Notes: a model not told the origin generated them from the sequence alone. 64,000 bases of DNA from Corynebacterium tuberculostearicum (GCF_016894265.1 NZ_CP069791.1:1550001-1614000), one strand, 5' to 3'; counted from the first letter of the stretch, positions 1 through 9,282 are shown. Made by a program: numbers and translations.

Positions 1-111
1 CGGAACGCACCACTTTGAAACGATTGCGCTCATTACCCCTGCCTAATGAGCCTTTATGCCTCCGAGGCGGGGTGTTGAACGTTGCCGCGCTGTTCTCGGA
101 ACATTGACCGA

Positions 112-117
112 TATAAT
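112..117 (+). promoter_or_regulatory. Probable -10 box of the dxs promoter
   Basis: A perfect TATAAT lies about 68 bases before the dxs start. No convincing -35 element is visible at 16-18 bases upstream, which is common for corynebacterial housekeeping promoters. It would give a 5' untranslated region of about 60 bases. The first 110 bases of the window show no gene that I can support. Confidence 0.5.
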
Positions 118-184
118 ATTCACCGCCCGCCGCGGGTACGGTAGAAAAGAAGAACTAAGCACAGAAGGAGTTGAAGGCCGCTCC

Positions 185-2110
185 ATGACTATCTTGGATA
201 CCATTAACTCACCGCAGGACCTCAAGGCATTGTCTGCAGACAAGCTTGAGGAGCTGGCGGCAGAGATTCGGCAGCGCCTCATTGACAAGGTCTCCGTCAC
301 GGGCGGACATCTGGGGCCTAACTTGGGCGTGGTGGAATTGACCATTGCGTTGCACCGTGTATTTGATTCTCCGCGTGAGCCCATTATTTTTGACACTTCG
401 CACCAGTCCTATGTGCATAAGATGTTGACTGGGCGCACGGATCAATTCGATACCTTGCGGCAAAAGGATGGCCTTTCGGGGTATACGGACCGCGGCGAGT
501 CCGAGCACGACTGGACCGAGTCCTCCCACGCTTCGGCGTCGCTGTCTACGGTTGATGGCTTGTCTAAGGCCTTCAAGATTCGCGGCGACGGCCACCACAA
601 TGTCATCGGTGTTGTCGGCGATGGCGCCCTCACCGGCGGCATGTGCTGGGAGGCGTTAAACAATATCTCTGAAGACAAGGGCCGCAATGCGGTCATCGTG
701 GTCAATGACAACGGCCGTAGCTATTCGCCCACCATCGGTGGCATCTCTGAAAATCTTGGCCGCATCCGCTCCCAGCACGGTTATGACGAGCTCATGGAAC
801 AGGGCAAGCGCCGCCTGAAGCAAATGGGGTGGGTAGGCGAGCGTGCCTTTGATGCCTTGCATGCCATGAAAGAAGGCGTCAAGTCCACCGTCTTGCCTAC
901 CGAGATGTTCCCGGAACTGGGAATGAAGTACATCGGCCCCATCAATGGCCACAATATCGATAGCTTGGTGCATGCCCTGACTTATGCCCGCGATTATGAC
1001 GGGCCCATCATTGTGCACGTGGTTACCGAAAAGGGCCACGGATTTGCCCCGGCCGTCAATGAGCCGAAGGACCAGATGCACTCCACCGGTGCTATCGATC
1101 CGGTCACCGGCGTGGCTAAAGGCACCAAGCAGCCTGGTTGGACGGCTGCCTTTTCAGAGGAGCTGTTAGCCGCTGCCGAAAAGCGCGATGACATCGTGGC
1201 CATTACTGCTGCCATGGCCGGTCCTACTGGGCTCGCTCCCTTCCAAGAGCGCTTCCCAGAGCGGTTCTTTGATGTGGGAATTGCTGAGCAGCATGCAATG
1301 ACCTCTGCCTCTGGTTTGGCGCTTGGCGGAATGCACCCCGTAGTGGCGGTATATTCCACCTTCTTAAATCGCGCCGTGGATCAGGTCATTATGGATATTG
1401 CGCTGCTAAAGCTGCCGGTAACCATTGTGCTTGACCGCTCCGGAGTTACCGGTTCCGATGGCGCTTCGCACAATGGTGTGTGGGATATGGCGCTCATGAG
1501 CATTGTGCCGGGAATGCATATCGCCGCCCCGCGCGATGGCGCGCGCCTGCGGGAGCTCTTCCGCGAGTCTTTAGAGATCGAATCTGGCCCGTCCGTGGTC
1601 CGCTTCCCTAAGGGCAACCTGCTGCCAGATATGGAAGCGGTGGATACGTTGGGAGATGGCGTAGACATCCTGCACTATGGCGAAGCCGATGCCGGCGAGG
1701 ACACCCCTGAGGTACTCATCGTGTCCATCGGTGCCATGTCCGCGCGCAGCATCGAGGCTGCGAAGCTGCTGGGCGAGCAGGGCGTGAACGTTACCGTTGT
1801 TGACCCGCGTTGGGTAGCGCCGGTGGCAAGCTCTGTGGTGGCTCTCGCCGCTGACCACGACTTGGTGGTTACGGCAGAAGACGGCCTTGTACGCGGCGGT
1901 ATTGGCTCCATGATTTCGGAGGCCCTCAGCGCAGCCGAGGTCGATACTCCTGTGCGCCGACTCGGCGTTCCGGGTTACTTCCCTAAGCACGGCTCCCGCG
2001 GCGAGGTTTTGGAAGAGTTCGGGCTAACGCCGGAGCTTATGGCGGCGTCGATAAGCGAGTGGCTAGAAAACCTCACCGCTGATGCCAACGCGCGAGGAGA
2101 AGAGAACTAA
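185..2110 (+). CDS. dxs: 1-deoxy-D-xylulose-5-phosphate synthase
   Basis: This thiamine-diphosphate enzyme condenses pyruvate and glyceraldehyde 3-phosphate in the first step of the MEP isoprenoid pathway, in the cytosol. The 641-residue protein has the family's usual length. The N-terminal part carries [14 protein letters not shown] and [15 protein letters not shown], followed by the ThDP/Mg region [16 protein letters not shown]. The central pyrimidine-binding part includes [11 protein letters not shown], and a C-terminal transketolase domain follows. The ATG at 185 ([10 protein letters not shown]) is chosen because it matches the usual DXS N-terminus; the frame is open further upstream to 56. 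A purine-rich AGAAGGAG lies 14 bases upstream. The next gene is convergent. Confidence 0.97.
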   Translation: MTILDTINSPQDLKALSADKLEELAAEIRQRLIDKVSVTGGHLGPNLGVVELTIALHRVFDSPREPIIFDTSHQSYVHKMLTGRTDQFDTLRQKDGLSGYTDRGESEHDWTESSHASASLSTVDGLSKAFKIRGDGHHNVIGVVGDGALTGGMCWEALNNISEDKGRNAVIVVNDNGRSYSPTIGGISENLGRIRSQHGYDELMEQGKRRLKQMGWVGERAFDALHAMKEGVKSTVLPTEMFPELGMKYIGPINGHNIDSLVHALTYARDYDGPIIVHVVTEKGHGFAPAVNEPKDQMHSTGAIDPVTGVAKGTKQPGWTAAFSEELLAAAEKRDDIVAITAAMAGPTGLAPFQERFPERFFDVGIAEQHAMTSASGLALGGMHPVVAVYSTFLNRAVDQVIMDIALLKLPVTIVLDRSGVTGSDGASHNGVWDMALMSIVPGMHIAAPRDGARLRELFRESLEIESGPSVVRFPKGNLLPDMEAVDTLGDGVDILHYGEADAGEDTPEVLIVSIGAMSARSIEAAKLLGEQGVNVTVVDPRWVAPVASSVVALAADHDLVVTAEDGLVRGGIGSMISEALSAAEVDTPVRRLGVPGYFPKHGSRGEVLEEFGLTPELMAASISEWLENLTADANARGEEN

Positions 2111-2130
2111 ACCTAGCCCACTAAATATTC

Positions 2131-3375
2131 CTAGAAAAGACCGTCCACGATAATCGGGGCGGTCATTTCTATTTGCCATTCGCGCGCGCCCTCCGCGCGC
2201 AGGAAGGCAGCGACGTCGCCAGGCTGCCGGATGGCGCCGGCGACAGAATCAGGTCCGCGGTGGCGCTTATTGGCGCGCACACCTACCTTCGCCCATACCG
2301 CTGCACGCACAGCGGCAGGGCGGATAAGAAGCTCGGAAGGCATACCGAGTTCAGCAGCGAGATCGGCGATGTCCGCGCGGATAGTTTGGTATATCTCCCA
2401 TAGGTCCGGGTAGTCCTTGGCCCAGATGGTTTTGGAAGGAATCGGTTGTGGGGCGCGATGGACGCGAGGCCGCTGCTGCGGGAGAACGGCGCGCGCCTGG
2501 TTAAGCACAGCCATCCACTGGGCGGTCGCGCCCTTGCGACGGCGAGGAAATCCCTTGACTCGGGCAAGATCGCCGGCGGTGGTGGGAAGGGCGCGCGCAA
2601 TTTCTACCAGCGTTTTATTCGCTAATACCCGGCCGGGCGCAGTGTCCGTGCGCCGAGCGATAGCGTCGCGCTTAAACCACAGCGCTCGAGCAGCAGCGAG
2701 CTGACTGCCGCTGCGCAAACTGGAGATGCCCTTCAGATCGCGCCACGTGTGCGGCTGGGGAGCGAAGTCTCCGGAATGTTCTTGGACTATGGCGGAAAAT
2801 TCCTCTAAAGCCCAGTCCATCTTGTCTTGTTCTGCCAGAATGTCGCGCAGGGCTTCGGCTAGCTCGAGGAGCAGTTCCACATCGAGCGCGGCGTATGCCT
2901 TGAGTTCCTCGCTGAGCTGCGGGGCGGACCAGTCGGCGTCGCCGTAGCCCTTTTCCAATTCGACGTCAAAAAGCTCTGCGACCATAGTGCCCAGATTGGG
3001 CCGTTCAAATCCCGCGAGCCGCGCCGCCAGTTCCGTGTCAAAGATGGAGCCAGGAAAAAGACCGAGCCACCCGAGACAAGGCAAATCCGAATGGGCGGCG
3101 TGAATAATCCACTCCGTGCCGTTGAGCACTGGGGCAAGGGCGGCCGTGAGCTCCTCGCGGTGGCCTTCAGGGGCAAAAAGCATCGTGCCCGCGCCGCGGC
3201 GGCGAATTTGCACTACGAAGGCGCGATCATCGTAGCGATAGCCGGAGGCGCGCTCGGTATCGATGGCAAAGGGGCCCGTACCCGCGGCTAGGCGGGCTGC
3301 GGCAGCGGTGAATTCCTCCGGGGTGGCAAGAACCGGCGGGATGCCCTCGAGCGGCCGGCTGCGCAATTCTGGCAT
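2131..3375 (-). CDS. RNase D-like 3'-5' exoribonuclease with HRDC domain
   Basis: A 414-residue RNase D-family protein, expected to trim the 3' ends of stable RNAs. The DEDD exonuclease fold is recognisable: FAIDTERASG supplies the first Asp and Glu, HAAHSDLPCL the second Asp region, and YAALDVELLLEL the last motif with Tyr and Asp. The C-terminal half (from about residue 200) resembles HRDC nucleic-acid-binding repeats. The ATG at 3375 (MPELRSRPLEG) lies in a TGATATG junction directly after the stop of the DUF3000 gene, so the two are probably co-transcribed and translationally coupled. The open frame extends further upstream but only inside the neighbouring gene. The same gene pair lies beside dxs in mycobacteria (from memory). 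Confidence 0.9.
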   Translation of the reverse strand: MPELRSRPLEGIPPVLATPEEFTAAAARLAAGTGPFAIDTERASGYRYDDRAFVVQIRRRGAGTMLFAPEGHREELTAALAPVLNGTEWIIHAAHSDLPCLGWLGLFPGSIFDTELAARLAGFERPNLGTMVAELFDVELEKGYGDADWSAPQLSEELKAYAALDVELLLELAEALRDILAEQDKMDWALEEFSAIVQEHSGDFAPQPHTWRDLKGISSLRSGSQLAAARALWFKRDAIARRTDTAPGRVLANKTLVEIARALPTTAGDLARVKGFPRRRKGATAQWMAVLNQARAVLPQQRPRVHRAPQPIPSKTIWAKDYPDLWEIYQTIRADIADLAAELGMPSELLIRPAAVRAAVWAKVGVRANKRHRGPDSVAGAIRQPGDVAAFLRAEGAREWQIEMTAPIIVDGLF

Positions 3376-3376
3376 A

Positions 3377-4027
3377 TCAGCGGCCGAGCTCGGTGACGCC
3401 CTCAGGGGGTAGTCCGGCAACGTTGGCCAATACCTGGGCAAAAGCCTGCACGTGGGGTGCGAGGTCGAGGCCTTCGGCAGTCCACGAAGCGCGCATTTCG
3501 ATCTGGTAGGCGCGCGGTGGGCCGCCAATCTCGCCAAACCGCACGGACGCGGTGGAAGTGACGGTGCCGCCCAAATTGGTGTGGCCGGCACCCTCCTTTT
3601 CTAAGCCTTCGTTGAGCCATTGCCACGCCACATCGGGCAAGAGTGGATCGCCGGCTACGGCGTCGTCCATATCCGCCTGGATATAGGCCACAAGGCGCAT
3701 GGCGCCCTCCCAAGCTTCCTCAGCGCCCGGATCGTGGAGCAGGATGAGGCGACCAAAGGCGTCGCCCTCTGCATCGGTGGGCACGATATCTGGGTTGTCT
3801 TCGTTTCCCACTTCGAGGCCGATTGCGTGGCTAAACGGCGCAAGGCGTTGCGGTGGGCGAATGGAGCCTAGGGTTATCTCAGGGCGCAGGTCGGCCGCGT
3901 GCATGGACTCCACTGCTTGGGTGAAAGCGGCGGGGGTAGCTGGCTCGTGGCTTTCCGCCTGCCCGTGCAAAGGGGTGGGGGCGGAGGCCTCGGCGCTGCG
4001 TGGGGTGGTCGATTCGGAATTGCTCAC
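3377..4027 (-). CDS. DUF3000 family protein
   Basis: An actinobacterial protein of about 216 residues assigned to DUF3000; its biochemical role is not known. The family region runs from about residue 40, with stretches such as [35 protein letters not shown], read from the sequence as an acidic soluble domain without membrane segments. It ends with a TGA one base before the ATG of the RNase D-like gene. The first residues are Ser/Thr/Ala-rich and probably flexible. The start is uncertain: GTG at 4027 (protein beginning VSNSESTT) is preferred, TTG at 4036 is an alternative, and neither has a clear ribosome binding site. Confidence 0.8.
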   Translation of the reverse strand: MSNSESTTPRSAEASAPTPLHGQAESHEPATPAAFTQAVESMHAADLRPEITLGSIRPPQRLAPFSHAIGLEVGNEDNPDIVPTDAEGDAFGRLILLHDPGAEEAWEGAMRLVAYIQADMDDAVAGDPLLPDVAWQWLNEGLEKEGAGHTNLGGTVTSTASVRFGEIGGPPRAYQIEMRASWTAEGLDLAPHVQAFAQVLANVAGLPPEGVTELGR

Positions 4028-4182
4028 GACGTTCAAGCTATAGTTTCGCGTCCTCTAGCTGGGGGAGGCGCGCCGATGCGGAGGCGTGTCGTCCTCCTTA
4101 TGGTCGAGAAGTGACAAGGTTTCATATCCAACTTATGATGGATGTGTTCGTTAACCCAAAGGCTTCTGCAAAGGAGAACGCA

Positions 4183-4884
4183 ATGGCGAAGCTTGATTAC
4201 AAGGAACTCAACGCGGTTCAGCAATATTCCCAGCACGCAGTTTTTAAGGTGATTCCGGGCGCGCTCGGCACCGAGCGAGCGGAGATCATCGCCCAAGCGC
4301 AGGAGTTCTTTGCCGGCGTGGAAAAAGCCGGAAAGGTAACCGTGCGCGGCATTTACGACCTCACGGCTATGCGCGATTCCGCCGACTTCATGATCTGGTG
4401 GCACGCCGAGGAATTCTCTGACCTGCAAAAGGTCTTCGGGGACTTCCGCCGCGAGACCACCCTGGGCCAGGTAAGCGAAGTGACCTGGGTGGGCAATGCC
4501 TTGCACCGTCCAGCAGAGTTCAATAAGTCCCACCTGCCCTCCTTCATCATGGGTGAGGAGCCCAAGGAGTGGATCTCGGTGTACCCCTTCGTGCGCTCTT
4601 ATGACTGGTACACCATGGATGATGAAAAGCGCCGCCGCATCCTTATGGAGCACGGCATGCAGGCGCGCGACTACCCCGATGTGCGCGCAAATACCGTCCC
4701 AGCCTTTGCCCTGGGTGACTACGAGTGGATTTTGGCCTTCGAGGCGGATGAGCTCCACCGCATCGTCGACCTGATGTACTTGATGCGCTACACCGAGGCC
4801 CGCCACCACGTGCGCGAGGAGATTCCTTTCCACACCGGCCGCCGCGTCAAGGACGTAGCAGAGCTCATCGCAGTTCTGCCCTAA
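4183..4884 (+). CDS. hemQ: Coproheme decarboxylase HemQ (chlorite dismutase fold)
   Basis: HemQ performs the last step of the coproporphyrin-dependent heme route of Gram-positive bacteria, decarboxylating coproheme to heme b with peroxide. The 233-residue protein has the typical chlorite-dismutase-like sequence, with [20 protein letters not shown] near residue 58, the tyrosine-bearing [11 protein letters not shown] at about 133-143, and EHGMQAR at 157-163 with the likely proximal heme-ligand histidine. The ATG at 4183 has an AAGGAG at 4171-4176. An upstream in-frame extension exists but is not family-like. It stands apart from other heme genes here, next to the DUF3000/RNase D pair, and runs towards msrB. 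Confidence 0.95.
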   Translation: MAKLDYKELNAVQQYSQHAVFKVIPGALGTERAEIIAQAQEFFAGVEKAGKVTVRGIYDLTAMRDSADFMIWWHAEEFSDLQKVFGDFRRETTLGQVSEVTWVGNALHRPAEFNKSHLPSFIMGEEPKEWISVYPFVRSYDWYTMDDEKRRRILMEHGMQARDYPDVRANTVPAFALGDYEWILAFEADELHRIVDLMYLMRYTEARHHVREEIPFHTGRRVKDVAELIAVLP

Positions 4885-4904
4885 AAGTAACGCCGCCCAG
4901 CAGT

Positions 4905-4928
4905 AGCCCTGCTTGGCGACGTCCCCCC
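4905..4928 (+). repeat. Dispersed intergenic repeat, copy A
   Basis: About 20 bases downstream of hemQ lies a sequence matching the core GCCCTGCTTGGCGACGCCCC with one difference (a T near the end). The same core recurs downstream of ruvB, the cyclophilin gene and the phosphate permease. Here it sits just before a strong hairpin terminator shared by hemQ and msrB. It is read in the same direction as hemQ. Confidence 0.75.
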
Positions 4929-4934
4929 TTAGCC

Positions 4935-4985
4935 GCGCCCCGTCACTAGCCTGCACGTTAGGCTGCTGACGGGGCGCGCTTTCTT
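4935..4985. terminator. Probable bidirectional terminator between hemQ and msrB
   Basis: An 11-base stem, GCGCCCCGTCA at 4935-4945 with TGACGGGGCGC at 4967-4977, encloses a second small stem (AGCCT/AGGCT) and is followed on the plus strand by a T-rich run. It lies between two convergent genes and can serve both. Confidence 0.8.
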
Positions 4986-4997
4986 GTGCATGCCCCC

Positions 4998-5420
4998 TTA
5001 GGCGGTGCCATCTTCTACCGGCTTTTCCTCCAAGTCCAGGCAGATGGAGTTGATGCAATAGCGCAAGTCGGTGGGGGTATCGTAGCCCTCGCCCTCAAAG
5101 ACGTGCCCCAGGTGAGATTCGCAGTTGGCGCACAGTACCTCTACGCGACGCATGCCTAGCGAATTGTCTTCGCGCTCAATGATTTTGTCCCCTGCGAGTG
5201 GGGAGAAGAAGGAAGGCCAGCCGCAGTGGGACTCAAACTTTTCCGTAGAGCGGAAAAGCTCGGTTCCACACGCGCGGCAAGAATAGACCCCCTCGGTGGT
5301 GGTATTGGTGTACTCGCCTACGTGGGGCGGCTCGGTGCCGGCTTCGCGCAGGACGTAGTATTCCTCAGGGCTTAAGCGCTGGCGCCATTCGGTATCGGCA
5401 ATGAGCTTGAAATCGGTCAT
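4998..5420 (-). CDS. msrB: Peptide-methionine (R)-S-oxide reductase
   Basis: MsrB repairs oxidised methionine (R-sulfoxide) in proteins using thioredoxin-type reductants. The 140-residue protein is full length for a stand-alone MsrB. Zinc-binding cysteines are C48/C51 (SCRACG) and C97/C100 (CANCESHLGHVF); the catalytic cysteine is C122 in RYCINS, and a further cysteine sits in SHCGWPSF. ATG start at 5420. The gene lies 9 bases downstream of the aftC-like gene on the same strand and probably belongs to its transcript. Confidence 0.97.
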   Translation of the reverse strand: MTDFKLIADTEWRQRLSPEEYYVLREAGTEPPHVGEYTNTTTEGVYSCRACGTELFRSTEKFESHCGWPSFFSPLAGDKIIEREDNSLGMRRVEVLCANCESHLGHVFEGEGYDTPTDLRYCINSICLDLEEKPVEDGTA

Positions 5421-5429
5421 GGGCCGAGT

Positions 5430-6581
5430 CTAAACCGTGCTGCGCGCGGCACGCCACCAGCCGGCGACCGTAGCGAAGATTGCGACGATAAGCAGCGCCC
5501 ATCCCGCCGTGGCCGTGAAAAAATTCATCCACCGACCAGCATCCGGGTGCGCTGTAGATGCCCAGGAAACGGGAGCCAAATAGAGAAAGGCCGCAAACCA
5601 CGCACCCGCAGAATGGAAAACCGAACGATTGAGCACAACGGTAAACATCAATGGGAATAGCCACATGGAGTAATACTGCTGGCCAAGGGAAGACAAGAAG
5701 AAGATACCCACCATGATCGCCCCGCTTGTCGTCAGTGCCCACAAGGTCGGGTCGGAGTTGCGCCAGCGTAAAAGCCCGAGAATCGCTGCGGTCGAAAGCG
5801 CGGCAAATATCAACCACACGGTCCAATACAGTCCCGCACCAAAGTCAACGTAGGCGTGGAAGCCTGCCCAGGAAGAATTGGCATAGTCACGGGTTTCTGA
5901 GAGGTAGGGCAGGAGGTTATCCACAAAGCCGCTAGCGCCCGGCACGAGCGGCCACGCTAGAAGGTTGAGAACTACCGGTACGCCAATGCCAGTCACGAGG
6001 CTGCGCCATTGCAGCTTGACCAAGGGCAGGAAGAGCAACGGCGCAAATTGCGGCTTAATGACGATGGCCAAGCCAATGACCACGCCTGCCACCCAGCCCA
6101 GCCATGGGGTGCGCTCGGCGCGCACGAAAGCCCACAAGAACACGGCCATGCATAGCAAGAGAATGCCGTTGATATTGGTAAATGCGAGCGTATTGGTCAC
6201 CGATTCCGTGACAAAGGCCAAAGCGATAGATACTGGCCACACCGCCGAAGTAAGTGTGCGGTCTACCGCAAGGGTGAGTACCGCTAGCGCTGCCACGATT
6301 GCAGCCGCGTTGGCGACGATGAATAGTCCCCGTGCCGCCGAAAAATCGATGTGCGCTAGCGGCGCGAGCAGCAGCGTCGCCCCCGGCGTATACAGGTACA
6401 GCGGGTCAACGTGGTTATAAGCCTGCTCATAGACCGGCTGGCCAGTGGACATGCGTGCCACAGCGTTATACACGGTGGTGAAATCATCCGTCGGCGTGCC
6501 ATTGCGCGCGATGATGAAGACGCGATGCACAACAAGCAGGATGGCCACGGGCCAGGCGGCGGCATTGATTCGGGAATTCAC
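5430..6581 (-). CDS. aftC: GT87 membrane arabinofuranosyltransferase, AftC-like
   Basis: A 383-residue polytopic membrane protein of the GT-C/GT87 (DUF2029) group. The early loop DDFTTVYNAVARMSTG, after the first membrane segment, holds the acidic residues expected of the active site facing the outer side, followed by roughly ten hydrophobic segments. In mycobacteria and corynebacteria the gene next to msrB encodes AftC, which adds alpha-1,3 arabinofuranose branches from decaprenyl-phosphoarabinose to cell-wall arabinan; I assign AftC from that neighbourhood plus the sequence type. Starts with GTG at 6581. GT87 enzymes are hard to tell apart by eye, so the substrate is less certain than the family. 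Confidence 0.8.
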   Translation of the reverse strand: MNSRINAAAWPVAILLVVHRVFIIARNGTPTDDFTTVYNAVARMSTGQPVYEQAYNHVDPLYLYTPGATLLLAPLAHIDFSAARGLFIVANAAAIVAALAVLTLAVDRTLTSAVWPVSIALAFVTESVTNTLAFTNINGILLLCMAVFLWAFVRAERTPWLGWVAGVVIGLAIVIKPQFAPLLFLPLVKLQWRSLVTGIGVPVVLNLLAWPLVPGASGFVDNLLPYLSETRDYANSSWAGFHAYVDFGAGLYWTVWLIFAALSTAAILGLLRWRNSDPTLWALTTSGAIMVGIFFLSSLGQQYYSMWLFPLMFTVVLNRSVFHSAGAWFAAFLYLAPVSWASTAHPDAGRWMNFFTATAGWALLIVAIFATVAGWWRAARSTV

Positions 6582-6599
6582 GGCCCCTTAGTCTACGGC

Positions 6600-7286
6600 C
6601 TAGCGGGCGCGGGAATACCGCAGAAACACCGTGCCATCGTGATCGGCCGCGACATTTTCTAACTGCATGCGGCGATGGGAATGCTCGCCCTTAAACGTCG
6701 CCATGGGAGTTTCCACGCCGGTAGATAGATGTGGGTCCAGGGTCAAATACATTTGGTCGATGGCATCGACATCTACCAACTGCCCAATCATTCCTGGCCC
6801 GCCCTCACACAGCACGCGCTTAAACCCGCGGTCCTTTAAGACAGATATGTAGTCCTGCACGGTTCCTTCGCCAGCATCGCAGACTTCCGCGCCTGTGGAT
6901 TCGATGGTCGCGATGCGCTTTGCGAGCTCTTGATCGTCCCGGCTGCTATGGGGGACTAGGAGGATGGGCGGGGTAGTAAAATCCGTGAAGAAGTCCGAGG
7001 TGATATCGAAATCAAGGCTGCGGGAAGGTACGGCAATAGGAGCCGGCCGCGAACCAACCCCGTTAGGTTTTACTCCGGAGTAGTCCTCTGCGCGCACCGT
7101 TTGCGCACCCACCAACACGACGTCTGCCCAGTTACGTAGAGCAGTAAAAAGCTGCCCGTCAGTGTCGTTTCCCATGTCCTTGGAAACGTGGTTCATGGTT
7201 GCCGAGCCGGTTAACGTGCTAACCATATTCGTGCGGACGGTGAATACATCACCGGAATCAGGGCCCAATAGCGAAGAGATATCCAT
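6600..7286 (-). CDS. RibD C-terminal / dihydrofolate-reductase-like pyrimidine reductase
   Basis: A 228-residue protein matching the reductase half of RibD, which uses NADPH on a pyrimidine intermediate of riboflavin synthesis. The deaminase half is absent. Visible features are MVSTLTGSATMNHVSKDMGNDTDG near the N-terminus, ADVVLVGAQTVRAEDYSGVKP in the middle, and the nucleotide-binding CEGGPGMIGQLVDVDAIDQMYLTLDP near residue 160-185. Mycobacteria have a similar stand-alone RibD-like protein at this position (from memory), whose true substrate is disputed, so a folate-related reductase is possible. It lies 18 bases upstream of the aftC-like gene on the same strand and probably begins that operon. 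Confidence 0.85.
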   Translation of the reverse strand: MDISSLLGPDSGDVFTVRTNMVSTLTGSATMNHVSKDMGNDTDGQLFTALRNWADVVLVGAQTVRAEDYSGVKPNGVGSRPAPIAVPSRSLDFDITSDFFTDFTTPPILLVPHSSRDDQELAKRIATIESTGAEVCDAGEGTVQDYISVLKDRGFKRVLCEGGPGMIGQLVDVDAIDQMYLTLDPHLSTGVETPMATFKGEHSHRRMQLENVAADHDGTVFLRYSRAR

Positions 7287-7357
7287 GCCTTCCCAGTCTA
7301 GTCAAGGCACCAGATGCCCAGAACGGTAAAGCGCAGGGCGCACCCCAGACGATGGGC

Positions 7358-8260
7358 CTACACCAAGCGGATGAGTATTACGCCAACCAAAATTACTGCA
7401 ATGCCGGCTACCTGGCGCATTGCTACGGGGGCGCCCCGCAGGCGATCGATCAGTACGGAGCCCACCATGGAACCAAGAAGGGTTGCCACCACAGTAAGCC
7501 CAGTACCAATCTGCGGTACTAAGGCCGCGTTGCCAAAGACAAACAAGGCTCCCAAGGCGCCGCCTGCCCACATCCACCATGGGTTAGCCTTACCCTCGGG
7601 ACGCTCAATGCGAGGGCGCCAGCGCAAAGCAATATTGAGCACTACCAGCGCGGAAACGCCAATGCTAAAAGACACCAAAGCCGCACTAACGGGCGACCCG
7701 GTGATCTGACCAAGGTGGCCGTTAATGGCGGATTGGCTTGCGGTAAAGCAACCAAAGACAAAGCCGGCGAGGCGCCAAAGCCATAACGCCATAGCGCTGT
7801 CTTCTTGCTTCGTTGGCGCGCCGGGGCTGGCGACGATAGAAATCACTCCACCGAGGACAATTAGTGCCCCTAGGGTGCGAACTAGGGATAGTGGGGAAGT
7901 GGGGGAGTCAAATAGTCCAAAGTGGTCGACGACAAGGCCCATCATGATCTGGCCCGCGATGGGAAGGACCACGGTTTGGACCGCGCCCAGATGAGGAAAC
8001 AAAAGGATATTTCCAGTAAGCGCAACCACGCCGAGCAGGCCACCGAACCAAATCCACAGCGGTTCCCCAAAGGCACGGGAAATGCCGAATTCGCCGCCGG
8101 TGACGGCTGTCGCGATGACAAGCAAAGTTATCGTGCCCACGGCAAACGAGATGAGCGAAGAGGAAAACGGCGTGCCAGTAGACGCGCGCAGGCGCGTATT
8201 AACCAGGGTCTGAACGGGTAGAACGAGTCCGGCGATAATGCCTAAGAGAATCCACAACAC
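7358..8260 (-). CDS. DMT-type membrane transporter (DUF606/YdcZ-like)
   Basis: About 300 residues with around ten hydrophobic segments in two similar halves: GIIAGLVLPVQTLVNTRLRASTGTPFSSSLISF in the first and SQSAINGHLGQITGSPVSAALVSFSIG in the second. This internal duplication and the Asn-x-x-L motifs are typical of the DUF606 group of small-molecule exporters; the substrate is unknown. GTG at 8260 (VLWILLGII) is chosen as the start because it begins at the first membrane segment; TTG at 8257 and a longer TTG start at 8299 are possible and none has a clear ribosome binding site. It ends about 70 bases before the ribD-like gene. Confidence 0.8.
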   Translation of the reverse strand: MLWILLGIIAGLVLPVQTLVNTRLRASTGTPFSSSLISFAVGTITLLVIATAVTGGEFGISRAFGEPLWIWFGGLLGVVALTGNILLFPHLGAVQTVVLPIAGQIMMGLVVDHFGLFDSPTSPLSLVRTLGALIVLGGVISIVASPGAPTKQEDSAMALWLWRLAGFVFGCFTASQSAINGHLGQITGSPVSAALVSFSIGVSALVVLNIALRWRPRIERPEGKANPWWMWAGGALGALFVFGNAALVPQIGTGLTVVATLLGSMVGSVLIDRLRGAPVAMRQVAGIAVILVGVILIRLV

Positions 8261-8333
8261 GTCGGGACACTTTACAGGGATATAAAGAAACCCGCCCAAG
8301 CCCCTTTGGAGTGGAGCGGTGGGCGGGAAATTG

Positions 8334-8405
8334 TGGTCCTAACTGGGATTGAACCAGTGACCTTTCCGGTGTGAACGGAACGCTCTCCCACTGAGCTATA
8401 GGACC
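8334..8405 (-). tRNA. tRNA-Val (anticodon CAC)
   Basis: The minus strand gives a 72-base cloverleaf with acceptor GGTCCTA/TAGGACC, D-arm AGCTCAGTGGGAGAGC, anticodon stem TTCCG/CGGAA with loop TTCACAC (anticodon CAC), and T-loop GGTTCAATCC. No CCA is encoded. Confidence 0.95.
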
Positions 8406-8580
8406 TTGCGGTGGCTAAATCTACACCGCACTAAATTCAAACACCTAATTGGCTGGGCAGGAGTGCGCATCAAGGGGAGGCGGCCTGCGGTCCACTGTCT
8501 TGGGAGAATCACACCAGTGTGTTTTGGGATGGCTCGAATGTGAAAAATCGGTGCCGGAAAGAATGCCGCTGGGCTGGGGA

Positions 8581-8608
8581 TTTGGAAACTGGCGCGGAGC
8601 ACGATAAT
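8581..8608 (+). promoter_or_regulatory. Possible promoter of the plus-strand tRNA cluster
   Basis: TTTGGA at 8581-8586 and GATAAT at 8603-8608 are separated by 16 bases, placing a start about 36 bases before the first tRNA-Gly. The rest of the 8406-8650 gap between divergent tRNA genes shows no gene. Confidence 0.35.
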
Positions 8609-8650
8609 GTTTCTTCTCGCACCGCAACGGTACAAAGTTTGCGGGGCAAT

Positions 8651-8726
8651 GCGGATGTAGCGCAGTTGGTAGCGCATCACCTTGCCAAGGTGAGGGTCGC
8701 GAGTTCGAGTCTCGTCATCCGCTCCA
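8651..8726 (+). tRNA. tRNA-Gly (anticodon GCC), copy 1
   Basis: Cloverleaf of 73 bases plus encoded CCA: acceptor GCGGATG/CATCCGC, anticodon loop TTGCCAA (GCC) within stem CACC/GGTG, and T-loop AGTTCGAGT. Identical copies start at 8884 and 9204. Confidence 0.97.
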
Positions 8727-8773
8727 CGCTTTTCTAAGGGTTCTCCCGTGAAGAGTGGTTCTAAATGAATAAC

Positions 8774-8845
8774 GCGCGATTAGCTCAGTGGGAGAGCGCT
8801 TCCCTGACACGGAAGAGGTCACTGGTTCAATCCCAGTATCGCGCA
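8774..8845 (+). tRNA. tRNA-Val (anticodon GAC), copy 1
   Basis: 72-base cloverleaf with acceptor GCGCGAT/ATCGCGC, anticodon stem CTTCC/GGAAG with loop CTGACAC (GAC), and T-loop GGTTCAATCC. An identical copy starts at 9088. No CCA is encoded as part of a full CCA end. Confidence 0.97.
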
Positions 8846-8883
8846 CAAGGACTTTGTCCTAGAAACCGGGCCTGGTTTCGCAT

Positions 8884-8959
8884 GCGGATGTAGCGCAGTT
8901 GGTAGCGCATCACCTTGCCAAGGTGAGGGTCGCGAGTTCGAGTCTCGTCATCCGCTCCA
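8884..8959 (+). tRNA. tRNA-Gly (anticodon GCC), copy 2
   Basis: Same sequence as the copy at 8651, including the encoded CCA. It lies between tRNA-Val and tRNA-Cys. Confidence 0.97.
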
Positions 8960-8989
8960 GCACTGTATTGTGTGAGGCGGTATCGCCAC

Positions 8990-9060
8990 GGTGGAATGGC
9001 CGAGTGGTGAGGCAACGGTCTGCAAAACCGTGCACACGGGTTCGATTCCCGTTTCCACCT
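8990..9060 (+). tRNA. tRNA-Cys (anticodon GCA)
   Basis: 71-base cloverleaf with acceptor GGTGGAA/TTCCACC, anticodon loop CTGCAAA (GCA) on stem CGGT/ACCG, and T-loop GGTTCGATTCC. It is the only Cys tRNA seen in this window. Confidence 0.96.
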
Positions 9061-9087
9061 CAACTTCTTAATGCCTTCGGGCATTAA

Positions 9088-9159
9088 GCGCGATTAGCTC
9101 AGTGGGAGAGCGCTTCCCTGACACGGAAGAGGTCACTGGTTCAATCCCAGTATCGCGCA
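9088..9159 (+). tRNA. tRNA-Val (anticodon GAC), copy 2
   Basis: Identical to the copy at 8774. A short hairpin (TTAATGCC/GGCATTAA) lies in the spacer just upstream and may help processing. Confidence 0.97.
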
Positions 9160-9203
9160 CGAGGGTCCCTTTTGGGACTCTGTAGCAAACTCCGGTTTGT
9201 TGT

Positions 9204-9279
9204 GCGGATGTAGCGCAGTTGGTAGCGCATCACCTTGCCAAGGTGAGGGTCGCGAGTTCGAGTCTCGTCATCCGCTCCA
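9204..9279 (+). tRNA. tRNA-Gly (anticodon GCC), copy 3
   Basis: Identical to the copies at 8651 and 8884, with encoded CCA; the last gene of the cluster, directly before a strong terminator. Confidence 0.97.
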
Positions 9280-9282
9280 TAT

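Noticed and set aside
4033-5058. Long open frame of 341 codons on the minus strand across hemQ
   Set aside because: It is the antisense of hemQ, which is clearly the real gene by family motifs and ribosome binding site.
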